From positions 620,001 to 684,000 of the forward strand of contig NZ_CP159256.1 of assembly GCF_040438645.1 (NCBI RefSeq): 64,000 nucleotides of DNA, given 5' to 3'. Origin of the DNA: Mesorhizobium sp. WSM2240. Lineage in GTDB: Bacteria > Pseudomonadota > Alphaproteobacteria > Rhizobiales > Rhizobiaceae. Under the pieces are notes generated by a model, which was given only the letters and a program-made list of their open reading frames with translations, did no database searches and was not told the DNA's origin. A program made the translations under genes and the position numbers. This document shows positions 44,540 through 54,050 of this stretch, in pieces. Every line of letters begins with the position of its first letter. Position 1 is the first letter of the stretch.

Positions 44540-46489
44540 ATGCCGAGTAGAACATTTGGTGCAGCCGTGCTTAGTGCCTCACTGTTGACACTGACCGCGG
44601 CAGCACAGGAGACGCCGCGTGGCGGTCCTGTGTTGGATTACACCCATAGCGAGCTCAGGGTGTCGGGCAATAAGCGGTATCTAGTTCACGCTGACGGCAC
44701 ACCGTTTTTCTACCTGAGCGACACAAACTGGAATTTTTTTCACCGCGCCAGACGGGAGGACGCCGAGCGGCTACTCGAGAAGCGGCGCCAGCAGGGGTTT
44801 ACGGTCATCTCCGGGCCGGTCACCGGGATTCTTGATGCAATCCATTACAAAGATCCCCTGGGCGTTCCCAATCCCTACGGGGATCTCCCGTTCATCGACA
44901 AGGACGTGACCCGTCCAGCTGCAACTCCGGGTTCCGATCCAAATGACGCGACCCAGTACGATTATTGGGACCACGTGGATTACCTCGTGAGTTTGGCAGA
45001 ATCCAAAGGCATGTTTGTCGCATTGCTTCCCGCCTGGTGGGATCACTATCGTGCCGGTTTGGTGAACAGGTCGAACGCCCGGGTCTATGGGCGCTTCCTA
45101 GGTGAGCGTTACGGGGGGCGGCGCAATATCATCTGGGTACTCGGAGGTGACACCAGCATTAGCAGTCCGGAGCGGACCGTCTACGAGCGGGGCCTCGACA
45201 TCATGAGGAGCATCCGGCGGCTTCTCCGAGGCGAGTACGCCATTCACGCCGTCGAGGCTGAAACATTCCGCGAGTTGGCAGCTGGCATCAAAGAAACCGA
45301 GAGCCGTCCTCATCTCATGACCTTTCACCCCCGCACGGGGCTTAGCTCCTCACAGTGGTTTCACGACGAGCCATGGCTCGACTTCAACATGCTTCAGTCC
45401 GGCCATGAGACCTATGACCTTCCCCGGCACAAACTAATAACTGCAGACTACAATCGGATCCCAGTGAAGCCCACCATGGACGCTGAAAGTGCCTACGAGG
45501 ATCAGCTGCCATACGACCATTGGGACGAGCCCCAGAAAGGCTGGTACGACGACTATGACGTCCGCCAAGCTGCGTATTGGGGGCTGTTCGCAGGCGGTCA
45601 CGGGTATACCTACGGGAACCGTGGCGTCTGGCAAATGTACGAGCCAGGCAGGGAACCTTCTGACCCCGTCCGTTACTACTGGTACCACGCGATGGACCTG
45701 CCGGGAGCCTGGCACATGAAGCACCTGCGTGACCTTATGCTTTCCCGGCCGATGCTCAGCAGTGTCCCAGACCAGTCGATCGTCGAGAATGCGTATTCGG
45801 GCGGCGATCATATTCGTGCCACACGCGGAGAGGGGTATGCATTCATCTATGCTGCAACTGGGAAGACGTTCAGAGTCGATCTGGGGAGGATTGCGGGCAG
45901 CACCTTGGTGGCTTGGTGGTTCAATCCGAGGACCGGTGCTGCGAACCGAATTGGTGAGTTCCCAAACAGCGACGTGCAGCAGTTCGATCCACCGGGGGAT
46001 CCGAAACGAGGAAACGACTGGGTGCTGGTGCTGGACAGCAAAGACATGGACTTTCCGGCGCCTGGAGTGGCGCTCGCCCCTAAGAAACGAGGCGAGACAC
46101 AGAACACCCTGCGAATGTGGTTACAGCGGTTGTACACGCCGCCGAAAATCCCAGCGCGAGACAGCCAAGAGCGAATGACAAGCAGATATCGGTCAACGAC
46201 CATCGCGGGGCCGCTCGCACGACCGCGAGTGCGTCGGATGAATTTTGACGGGGTCGTCGGTCTCAGACTTGAAATCCCCGTCGCGGACGCGTCTGCACGG
46301 GAGACAGACATGTGCGTACCGTCGGTGTTGATTATCGCGATCTCCAGACTGCAAAAAAAGCGCTTCGGCTACCCTGTTCCATTCAAATCTGCCGATTTCC
46401 GTCAAGAACAAAAACGCCCTGCCCAATGCAGATGGCGACGAATTTGGGAGGCGCCTCAACCCTGCAAAGCTGGAAGGGCGGTTAGGTGA
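44540..46489 (+). CDS. Secreted DUF4038/GH140-like glycosidase with foreign-looking tail
   Basis: Signal peptide (MPSRTFGAAVLSASLLTLTA, AAQ). The DUF4038 barrel begins FFYLSDTNWNFFHRARREDA and shows GRRNIIWVLGGDT and the AESAYED segment expected to carry a catalytic acid. A C-terminal beta domain (GEGYAFIYAATGKTFRVDLG, VAWWFNPRTGAANRIGEF, NDWVLVLDS) is the usual partner. GH140 members act on apiose-linked pectin; the substrate here may be the cell's own or plant polysaccharide. Homology ends at about 46075; the last ~135 residues are Arg-rich and not domain-like, and run into the IS left end, so the native stop was probably lost. Confidence 0.85.
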   Translation: MPSRTFGAAVLSASLLTLTAAAQETPRGGPVLDYTHSELRVSGNKRYLVHADGTPFFYLSDTNWNFFHRARREDAERLLEKRRQQGFTVISGPVTGILDAIHYKDPLGVPNPYGDLPFIDKDVTRPAATPGSDPNDATQYDYWDHVDYLVSLAESKGMFVALLPAWWDHYRAGLVNRSNARVYGRFLGERYGGRRNIIWVLGGDTSISSPERTVYERGLDIMRSIRRLLRGEYAIHAVEAETFRELAAGIKETESRPHLMTFHPRTGLSSSQWFHDEPWLDFNMLQSGHETYDLPRHKLITADYNRIPVKPTMDAESAYEDQLPYDHWDEPQKGWYDDYDVRQAAYWGLFAGGHGYTYGNRGVWQMYEPGREPSDPVRYYWYHAMDLPGAWHMKHLRDLMLSRPMLSSVPDQSIVENAYSGGDHIRATRGEGYAFIYAATGKTFRVDLGRIAGSTLVAWWFNPRTGAANRIGEFPNSDVQQFDPPGDPKRGNDWVLVLDSKDMDFPAPGVALAPKKRGETQNTLRMWLQRLYTPPKIPARDSQERMTSRYRSTTIAGPLARPRVRRMNFDGVVGLRLEIPVADASARETDMCVPSVLIIAISRLQKKRFGYPVPFKSADFRQEQKRPAQCRWRRIWEAPQPCKAGRAVR

Positions 46490-46557
46490 TAAGAGGTGGT
46501 GCCGGTTCTTGAGACAGGAGCATAAGGTGGATCGCCCGATGAAAAGGACGATCCAGC

Positions 46558-46839
46558 ATGAAGACACGCAGACGGTTCACGGCCGAGTTCAAGGCCAAGG
46601 TCGCGCTTGAGGCGATCCGCGGCGAGCGGACGATTTCGGAGCTGGCCACGAAGCACCAGCTTCACCCCAACCAGATCACGCAGTGGAAACGGCAGGCCAT
46701 CGAGAACCTGGCCAAGGCTTTCGACGACAAGGCGGCGGATGCGCAGGTCGGCCGGGAAGCCGAGGTGACGAAGCTGCATGCCAAGATCGGCCAACTCGTC
46801 GTCGAGCGGGATTTTTTGGCCAAAGCCTTCGATCGCTGA
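46558..46839 (+). CDS. IS3-family transposase OrfA
   Basis: 93 residues: helix-turn-helix (RRFTAEFKAKVALEAIRGER, TISELATKHQLHPNQITQWK) and a leucine-zipper-like C-terminal helix. Intact. OrfB starts 22 nt later rather than overlapping. Confidence 0.9.
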   Translation: MKTRRRFTAEFKAKVALEAIRGERTISELATKHQLHPNQITQWKRQAIENLAKAFDDKAADAQVGREAEVTKLHAKIGQLVVERDFLAKAFDR

Positions 46840-46860
46840 GCCTGGATCGGAGGAGAACGA

Positions 46861-47403
46861 TGATTGATCCCGATCACAACCGGCTCTCGATCCGCCGCCA
46901 GTGCGAACTGGTCTCGATCTCGCGGGCGTCGTTCTATCGACAGCCGGCGGGTGAGACGCCCGAGAACCTCGAACTGATGCGTGTCATCGACGAAGCGTTC
47001 ATGGAGACGCCGTGGTATGGCTCGCGCCAGATGGCGCGGCATCTGCGTCGCAGCTCTCGAAGACGCGATCGCCCGCTATGGCAAGCCCGACATCTTCAAT
47101 ACCGATCAGGGCTCGCAGTTCACCAGCTTCGCCTTCACGACGACACTGAAGGACGCCGGTATCGGCATCTCCATGGACGGGCGCGGCCGCTGGATGGACA
47201 ATGTCTTCATCGAGCGACTGTGGCGCAGCCTCAAATACGAGTGCGTCTTCCTCAATGCCTTCGAGACGGGAAGCGAAGCCCGCAATGGCATAGGTTCCTG
47301 GATCGACTATTACAACCGGCGACGCCCACACTCGACCTTCGGCGGCAGGACACCCGACGAGGTCTATGCTACGGCGCAAATGACGGAGCGATTGGCGGCA
47401 TAG
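46861..47403 (+). pseudogene. IS3-family transposase OrfB, internally deleted
   Basis: The N-terminus runs from SIRRQCELVSISRASFYRQP to YGSRQMARHLRR, then jumps near 47045 to the end of the rve integrase domain in another frame: LEDAIARYGKPDIFNTDQGS, FIERLWRSLKYECVFLNAFE and the C-terminal YYNRRRPHSTFGGRTPDEVY. The segment with the first catalytic aspartate (roughly 120-130 codons in relatives) is missing, so it cannot transpose by itself. Confidence 0.9.
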
Positions 47404-47596
47404 AAACGAACCAGATCCACCTTAGCCAAGCCGCCAAACGGTCTCACCAGGCGGGTCCACCTCTCACCAACCAGGGCAAAGAGGGCGGTGACGGCAGGAC
47501 AGAACGCAAACCAATTAACTAAACTTTTATGAAAGTCTTTGGGATGGCATGTGGTGTGCCTATAGTTATTGGCGTGTGGAGCGAAGGGGATGCCGC

Positions 47597-48637
47597 ATGG
47601 CGCGAAACGTGAAGCTCGACGAGCACAGCCTGATAACGTCTGGTTTGGTTAGGAGGCATAGCGCAGCATCGAGCGACAGCATCGACGCCGACGAGCTTAA
47701 GGAGCGGACGGGACAACTCGCACTTGTACTGCAACTCGCTCACCAAGCTTTTGTGAGGAAGGATCCGGCAGCGTCGATAGTCGACCGTTTGGCGGGCCGA
47801 CTCCACGAGCTTCGGAGGCAGACTGCTCCCGCGGTCTGGCAGCGCCTCATTCCATCAGCCCAGAAACATCCTGTCGCGGACTATTTGATGGAAGATCCGT
47901 TCACGCGCTGGTCTTTCGAAAAGCCGCGCGGGTATTCGGGCGACGCAAGGCTTTTGGACATTTACTACAAGCACAGCAGTGCCGACGAGTTGGTGGCTTC
48001 GTCATCCCCGCTTGGCCGGGAGATCTACGGCTATACCAGCGAGGCTGCCAGCTCTGCAGCCGGACGGGAGCGACGGAACATTCTGGCCAGGACCGTGGAC
48101 GAAACAGCCCGCCGGCTAGAGAATGCGGAGGTGCTTGCGATTGCGTGCGGTCACCTACGCGAAGCAGAGCTCTCCGAGGCCCTCGCTACTGGGAAATTGA
48201 AGCGCTGGGTCGGCCTGGACCAGGATCCGGTTAGCGTCGGCATTGTGAATCGAGATCTGGCCGGCACCGCAGTGGAGGCTGTTGACGGCTCCGTGCGGGG
48301 CATTCTTCGCCGCGCCTATACCCTTGGCACATTTGATCTCGTCTACGCGTCGGGTCTTTACGACTACCTGCCGCGTGCCATCGGAATCCGGCTGCTTCAG
48401 AGAGCCATGGAACTGGTCAAGCCTGGTGGCGAATTCCTCTTTGCCAATTTCAGCGATGAGATTACGACTGATGGCTACATGGAGACGTTCATGGATTGGC
48501 CGCTCATCCTGCGTTCGGCTGACGATATGTGGGACATCATCAAAGCCGCAGTCGATATGAACGGCGTGGAAGCCCAAGTATTTTATGGATCGAACCGAAA
48601 TATCGTTTACGGCAAGGTCCTAAAGCGAGCTTCTTAA
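47597..48637 (+). CDS. Class I SAM-dependent methyltransferase-like protein
   Basis: 346 residues starting MARNVKLDE, preceded by GAAGGGGA. N-terminal helical region, then KPRGYSGDARLLDIYYKHSS and SPLGREIYGYTSE, then a Rossmann part (VLAIACGHLREAELSEALAT, RWVGLDQDPVSVGIVN, TFDLVYASGLYDYLPRAIGI, GGEFLFANFS). The P-R-G-Y-x-G-D motif marks a subfamily of methyltransferases found beside signalling genes. Motif I is altered (ACGHLRE). It lies just before a GGDEF-EAL gene in the same direction. Substrate unknown. Confidence 0.78.
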   Translation: MARNVKLDEHSLITSGLVRRHSAASSDSIDADELKERTGQLALVLQLAHQAFVRKDPAASIVDRLAGRLHELRRQTAPAVWQRLIPSAQKHPVADYLMEDPFTRWSFEKPRGYSGDARLLDIYYKHSSADELVASSSPLGREIYGYTSEAASSAAGRERRNILARTVDETARRLENAEVLAIACGHLREAELSEALATGKLKRWVGLDQDPVSVGIVNRDLAGTAVEAVDGSVRGILRRAYTLGTFDLVYASGLYDYLPRAIGIRLLQRAMELVKPGGEFLFANFSDEITTDGYMETFMDWPLILRSADDMWDIIKAAVDMNGVEAQVFYGSNRNIVYGKVLKRAS

Positions 48638-48947
48638 GACGGCGGGCAGTTAAGAATTTGCAGCGGATGACCAACGCTTAAGCGTACGTCACGTTTTAGT
48701 TTTCTTGGAAGGGGGGCGCGATTTTTTGGATGATATCGAGCAATGAGCAATTGGGCCGGAACGGTGCGCTTTAGCAGTTAATCGCCAATTTTAAGAAAAA
48801 GCCGTCTGTCTCGCGCAATATTCCGTAAGAGCATCCTTATATACTCGTTTTTTGCGGGCCTGGCGCACGTGATGCCGAACGCCAGCGCCATCAGTGAAAC
48901 GGGGCGTCGAATTCCCATTCAGCCGGGGGCAACGCCAGGATCAGTGC
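48638..48947. other. Intergenic, nothing recognised
   Basis: About 310 bases between the methyltransferase and GGDEF-EAL genes; AT-richer than its surroundings, likely promoter. Confidence 0.4.
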
Positions 48948-50942
48948 ATGACCCAAACGTTGGCCGATCTGGTAACGGAAGATGTCCTTCAGGGACGGCA
49001 AGAGCCACTCTCGGGAGAACTGCGCACGCTCTATCTAAAAGAGGGCGAGGGCGCCCGCAGAAAGGCTGCCCGGCAGGGGCTTTGGCTCGCGGTAGCGGTC
49101 TATCTGCTGTTTTCCATCATCGATGTAGTGCTGATTCCGGATGTCGCGGCTTACACGATCGCCGCGCGCTTTGCGGTCAGCGCAATCGCGCTCACCACCC
49201 TCGAAATCCAGTTTCGCATGGGTTTCAAAACGGAATGGCTCGATCTTACCTGCGCGGCCGCACTGGTCTCAGGCTACGTGGTCTGGTTGGTTCCGGCAAT
49301 TATGACAGACTACGTCCAGAACTTCTCCTACTTCATGATTTTCGGTTCCATTTTCATGATGGGCGCAAATCTGTTCTTTCGATTCCAGTTTCTCCTTTCG
49401 GTCATATCATCTGGTATAATCCTCGCCGCTTTCTTCGTCGCTTTGTATTTGTTTCCGGCGAACGGGTCTTACCAAATCGCCCTTGGGACATTTTACGTTT
49501 CGTGTTTCACGTTTACCTCCTACGTGAACTGGAGGTTGAACGAGGAGCGCTACAACGTCTTCCTGAATGCCCTCGAAGCCAAAATCCAGCACAAGGAGGC
49601 CACTGAGCGTGGGCAGGCCTTGTTGAGTCTGTCGAGAACCGATCCGCTCACAGGTCTGCAGAATCGGCGCGCCATTGACGAGAAGCTGCGGGATTTCTGG
49701 AGTGACTGGCAAAGGTCCGGCAAAAGTTTCGTGGCGATCCTCATCGACGTGGATTTCTTCAAAAAGTTCAATGACTGTTACGGCCATCAAGAAGGCGACC
49801 GTTGCCTGATCCTTGTCGCCAATGCCCTTGGCGACATGATTAAGCAGTATAACGGCTCAATCGGCCGCTACGGCGGTGAGGAATTCATTGTCCTGGCTCG
49901 CATGGAAAAAAGAGAACAGGTGGCGGAGTTTGCGGAAGCCATTCGCCGCACGGTGGAGAACCTCGCACTTACCCACGAGCAGCGGAGAGACGGTATCTCG
50001 ATTGTGACAGTGAGCGTTGGCGCCGCATTCACCAGAACGCAGACTGGAGCCAAGCTGGAGAAGATCATCCACGAGGCTGATCGCGCGCTTTATCTAGCAA
50101 AAGCAGGTGGTCGAAATTGTGCTCGGCTGTTCGATCCGGACGATCCCCAGAGCAGCGACGAGAGTGAGAATATTGCGGCTTTGCTGAAGATCGCGATTGG
50201 CCAGCATCTCGTTTCACTGGTTTATCAGCCTATCCAGAATGTCGCGTCGGACCAAGTCGAAGCTGTCGAGGCTCTGATGCGCCTCAGAATGCTGGACGGC
50301 ACATCGGTGCCGCCCAGCCTATTCATCCCCGTCGCGGAACGAACTGGCGCGATCCTGGAACTCGGGCGCTGGGCGATAAGGACCGTGTGCGGTGAGCTCT
50401 TGGCAGACGACCACGTCGGTGTCGTCAGCGTCAACGTCTCTCCAATTCAGCTTAAGACACCCGGCTTTGCAACGTCCGTTGCGGCCATCTTGGGCGAGAC
50501 TGGCGTAGCCGGCAGCAGGCTGGCCTTCGAAATCACCGAAGGTCTCGAGATGGAGATGCATTCGGACATTCTTCGCTGCATCAGCGACCTAAAGCTACTA
50601 GGGATCAGGATTTGGCTTGACGACTTCGGAACGGGCTTCGCGGGTCTTTCATGGCTTCGTCTAATCGATTTCGATACGGTGAAGATCGACCGCTCTTTTC
50701 TTCACGATTGTGGCTCCGCCCGGGGCAAGGCGATGCTCCAGGACATTATTGCCCTGGTCCGAAATCGCGGCCACAAAATCTTGGTCGAAGGCGTGGAAAC
50801 CGGCGAGCAGATGGCGCTTATGCGAGAATTCGGCATAGACAAAGTCCAAGGTTTTTATGTCGGTCGCCCTGCTTCCGCCGGGAGTTTCCGGACGAAACCG
50901 GCCATTCATAAAAGCAAAATTGCTGTCCTGAAATTAGCGTGA
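48948..50942 (+). CDS. Membrane diguanylate cyclase/phosphodiesterase (GGEEF-EAL)
   Basis: Six or so N-terminal membrane segments (about 40-215), GGDEF domain with DPLTGLQNRRAIDEKL and YGGEEFIVLA (~308; GGEEF is an active variant), and EAL domain with VEALMRLR (~440), NVSPIQL, EITEGLEM, LDDFGTGFAG, KIDRSFL and VEGVETGEQ. Metal-binding residues look complete. The start MTQTLADL is chosen over an ATG 54 nt upstream. Probably sets c-di-GMP for the surrounding surface-polysaccharide genes (inference). Confidence 0.92.
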   Translation: MTQTLADLVTEDVLQGRQEPLSGELRTLYLKEGEGARRKAARQGLWLAVAVYLLFSIIDVVLIPDVAAYTIAARFAVSAIALTTLEIQFRMGFKTEWLDLTCAAALVSGYVVWLVPAIMTDYVQNFSYFMIFGSIFMMGANLFFRFQFLLSVISSGIILAAFFVALYLFPANGSYQIALGTFYVSCFTFTSYVNWRLNEERYNVFLNALEAKIQHKEATERGQALLSLSRTDPLTGLQNRRAIDEKLRDFWSDWQRSGKSFVAILIDVDFFKKFNDCYGHQEGDRCLILVANALGDMIKQYNGSIGRYGGEEFIVLARMEKREQVAEFAEAIRRTVENLALTHEQRRDGISIVTVSVGAAFTRTQTGAKLEKIIHEADRALYLAKAGGRNCARLFDPDDPQSSDESENIAALLKIAIGQHLVSLVYQPIQNVASDQVEAVEALMRLRMLDGTSVPPSLFIPVAERTGAILELGRWAIRTVCGELLADDHVGVVSVNVSPIQLKTPGFATSVAAILGETGVAGSRLAFEITEGLEMEMHSDILRCISDLKLLGIRIWLDDFGTGFAGLSWLRLIDFDTVKIDRSFLHDCGSARGKAMLQDIIALVRNRGHKILVEGVETGEQMALMREFGIDKVQGFYVGRPASAGSFRTKPAIHKSKIAVLKLA

Positions 50943-52156
50943 TAGCGGCGCCGAGTGCAGTTGGCCAGGATGAAGACCGTCACAACTTGCGAGCTGTGGA
51001 GCCTTTCAATAGGTTGAACAACTCGGGCGGGTTATGAGACCATCCGGATTCAGCCGACATCGAGGAGGACCATTTCTTTCGGCCGGGTGTCCCCGATTAT
51101 TCTTTCTTGTCTACGAGCGCTTTGGAGCGCCGCAAGGTCGTGTAGCATAAGTCTGCTGCCGCGCTTTTCCTCTTGGCCAAGCGCTCATTTGGCGCGAGAC
51201 CGCCTCTCTGTGCGTGTGATCGTCGCCGCCAGCTCGGAGCGCGTCGCGGCCGGGCTTACGAGAACCTCGCGCGATGTCCTCCACCCGGTGCAGAAGTTCA
51301 ACGATCAGCCGTTTGCTCGCCACCAGAGTGCTGAATTCGTAGACCTTGCCGGCCATGCGCCGTAGTCCAGCCGACGAATGCTCGAGAAGCAGCCAGGCGA
51401 AAAGTCGGACGGTGATCAAGATGTCCCGGAACGTTGCCCAGGGGCGTCGCGCCGCGCGTTGCGGCAAGCGCTACGACGCTGGCCGAGCGAGCCTTTCCGT
51501 CGATGCCGGCAAATTCAGCAAAAATGTTACCCGGCTGCGATGTCGTGATACGCAATCTCTCTGCCGTCCGGCGACACAATGTGACGCGCGGCGCCCTTGC
51601 AGCAGGAAGAAGACATCGCGACCACGATCACCGTGAGCGATGATCAGCCCGTTGTGCCGAGGGCACCGTTCATCCCATCGCTTGGCCGGCGTGGCAAGGA
51701 CCGCATCACGCATCTCGACAGAAAGGCCGAATGGGCTGTCACGACCGTAGGTCTCTTGTTAATCAAGTGTACTTCGCCTGGCTTTACACTCACCTTGGGA
51801 GGGCCGGCACCGGGGGTTGATTTTCGCCAATATCTTCAAATGTGCGAAATCTCACAGACGAATTGGCATGGTTATCATCTCATAAGCCGTCTGTAACGTT
51901 AAGGCCCCTTGGATCCAAGCTGGCAAAGGGAATAGTCGTGGATCTCTTGACTCCCTTGACAAAAGCTCGCATCAGCGCTCCGGGAGTTCATCGCGCCACG
52001 CTACCGGCCGGAGCTTCACTATAGGCCTGGCCCAGGGCCGGCCACCAGCGCACGCGCTTCCCGAAATAAGCATTCTTTTACACCTTGATCAAAGGCATAT
52101 TATGATGTGCTGATATAGGTGCGGGCTCGTGCTTCGAAGGTTCTCAGGACCTCGTC
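50943..52156. other. 1.2 kb with no intact gene
   Basis: Contains the decayed Crp-type regulator below. The remainder (51714-52156) shows no family-like sequence. Confidence 0.5.
51130..51713 (-). pseudogene. Crp/Fnr-type regulator, frameshifted relic
   Basis: Across three frames the order of a cyclic-nucleotide-binding regulator can be read: HGDRGRDVFFLLQGR, then TTSQPGNIFAEFAGIDGKAR and SASVVAL, then MAGKVYEFSTLVASKRLIVE and LLHRVEDIARGS, ending in THREAVSRQMSAW of the helix-turn-helix. At least two frameshifts separate them. Confidence 0.75.
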
Positions 52157-52612
52157 ATGACAGTTGAGGTTGACCGGATAGCGCAAAGGATTGCCAACAG
52201 CCGCCACACCGACGGCTACAAGCTCTGGCGGACCCAAAAAGACCTCGATACCGAACTTTACCAACTGGCGTCTGCAAGGCAGCCGATCCCGCTCGAACTT
52301 GCCAGGATGCGGGCTATCATCTCCAAGGCCCGGGCAATTAGAAACTCAGCAGCCTATCGGCCGATCGAAGAAATCCACGCCAATAGGGCGTGTGTCCTCA
52401 TAGGCGGCTTTGATCCCTACGATTTCGTCAACCATTACAGAGCGCTTGGCGGAAGGCGGGAGGCGACCAAATTGGGGGGCGCTGTCATTGTGCGGGCCTG
52501 GAACGAGGACACCCCCGAAGCAGCCTCGCTCTGGAATGAAACAATGGCAAGGCTTAACATCCGCCGTCGACGTGAGGTAGCCACCTGCTTGCTCGAAAGA
52601 GGACGTCTATGA
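52157..52612 (+). CDS. Hypothetical protein
   Basis: 151 residues, no signal or membrane segment, Arg-rich, mixed alpha/beta (RIANSRHTDGYKLWRTQKDL, NRACVLIGGFDPYDFVNHYR). No family recognised. Composition and length support a real gene, but the ribosome site is weak and both neighbours are relics. Confidence 0.5.
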   Translation: MTVEVDRIAQRIANSRHTDGYKLWRTQKDLDTELYQLASARQPIPLELARMRAIISKARAIRNSAAYRPIEEIHANRACVLIGGFDPYDFVNHYRALGGRREATKLGGAVIVRAWNEDTPEAASLWNETMARLNIRRRREVATCLLERGRL

Positions 52613-53441
52613 CGCAATTGGGACCAGCGCGGCACTCCGCAATGTAGGGGAACTGCAAGATCTCCACGATGACGTCCGGCTGCCGTCGGAGGCCCATCTG
52701 TTCCATCAAGCGGTTGCCGATTTGTCTTGCAAGGTCCTGAGACGTCACCCCCGTCGCCCGGAAGTCACCGACGAATGGCTGGGAGAGCGAACCTTCCGCA
52801 CCGACAATGAACTCCTGGTTGAGCGCTGTCCATTCGAAGTTGACGTCGCGGAAACCCGCCACTCGTAAATATTTGAGGCGCAGCTTCTCTTGCGTCCGAG
52901 CAGATATTCCCCGGCGGATGATGCCACCGGGACCCCGGCGGCCAGAGCGAGGCCTTGATAAACCACTCTATCAGCAATTTGCGAGTGACAGTCCTTTGGA
53001 GCTGTCAGCCGTTAAATTTCAGGATGTACTCGGCTCGATCCGGACCCATCAGGCGGGTACGTGACAGCAAGAAGGTTGTCGCGCAGCCTGCGAACGCCAT
53101 GGATATACGATTCTGAACAAGGGCTGGGCACAAAGTTTGCCGCGACGTTACCGGATTGAGCCGTTGCCGCAAGTCGGGTCAACGGCCGATGGGCATACTG
53201 CTTTGGGGTAAGCCCAAGGGGCAATGGCGACTAGTTTTCGGTAGGAGGCCCACCTGCCGGCATCGGCTACTTATCCACATGGTCATCTATTTTCGCTTGG
53301 CCTCGCATGAAACTGTTGATGAAGGAAATCTGCTCGTTCTGTTGAATTCGGGTTTGGATCGCGCACGGCGGTCTTCACCTCTGTCGCGTGGGACCTGGAA
53401 TCTCACCAACGAGAGAAATGAAATCTGGCTGAGGTATCGCA
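52613..53441. other. Stretch holding an export-protein relic
   Basis: No intact gene. The minus strand carries the ExoF-like remnant; 53048-53441 shows nothing recognisable apart from GAGG upstream of gmhA. Confidence 0.5.
52640..52955 (-). pseudogene. Second ExoF/Wza-like polysaccharide export protein, N-terminal relic
   Basis: ALAAGVPVASSAGEYLLG in one frame is followed in another by FRDVNFEWTALNQEFIVGAE, GSLSQPFVGDFRATGVTSQD and LARQIGNRLMEQMGL, the start of the polysaccharide-export domain. The SLBB part and coiled coil are missing. Confidence 0.7.
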
Positions 53442-54050
53442 ATGCTTGCGGGTAATATGGCCTACGTGCTCCCCAAGGAGCTTACAAAGGAGTATCTCGC
53501 GGCCGTCGGCGCGGCACTGGCGCGGGTCGACACCGACGCCGTCCAGCAGGCCACGCAGATGCTGCGTGGGGCCCGCGACGCGGGCGCCACAATCTTCATC
53601 GCCGGCAATGGCGGCAGCGCTGCAACCGCGTCTCACTGGGTCAATGATCTTGGCAAAGCCACCAAACGTTCCGGCAGGCACCCGATCCGTGTAATGAGCC
53701 TGACCGATAACGTTTCCTGGTTGACTGCGCTGGGCAATGACGAGGGCTATGAGCGCATCTTTGCCGGGCAGATGGAGAATTTCGCCAAGCCGGGCGACCT
53801 GCTGATCGTGATCTCGGCCAGCGGGAACTCCCTCAATCTTGTGCGGGCAGTCGACCTCGCCCGAGACCGGAAGGTCGCCAGCATCGGGCTGCTCGGCTTT
53901 GACGGCGGCGTCCTGAAAGAACTCGTCGACCAGCCGGTATGGGTTCGGTCGGAAAAGGGCGCGTACGAGCTGGTCGAGGATGTCCACTCCGCAATCTGCC
54001 ATGCCATCACCCGATGCCTCGTGGCCGATCGACCGGAGCACAGCCAATGA
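53442..54050 (+). CDS. gmhA: Sedoheptulose-7-phosphate isomerase
   Basis: SIS-domain protein, 202 residues: FIAGNGGSAATASHWVNDLG, the LTDNVSWLTALGNDEGYE segment and LIVISASGNSLNLVRAVDLA, plus the C-terminal H-x-H-like EDVHSAICHAI of GmhA. Converts sedoheptulose-7-phosphate to D-glycero-D-manno-heptose-7-phosphate. RBS GAGG. Its stop overlaps the next start (ATGA), so the pathway genes are translationally coupled. Confidence 0.92.
   Translation: MLAGNMAYVLPKELTKEYLAAVGAALARVDTDAVQQATQMLRGARDAGATIFIAGNGGSAATASHWVNDLGKATKRSGRHPIRVMSLTDNVSWLTALGNDEGYERIFAGQMENFAKPGDLLIVISASGNSLNLVRAVDLARDRKVASIGLLGFDGGVLKELVDQPVWVRSEKGAYELVEDVHSAICHAITRCLVADRPEHSQ

Larger units (their letters stand above)
46487..47466 (+). 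mobile_element. IS3-family element with internal deletion
   Basis: About 980 bp. The left end TGATAAGAGGTGG and the complement of the right end TGAGAGGTGGACC give imperfect inverted repeats that also share a TGAGAC block further in; ends are TG...CA. No flanking direct repeat is seen. It contains orfA and a deleted orfB. Confidence 0.7.
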
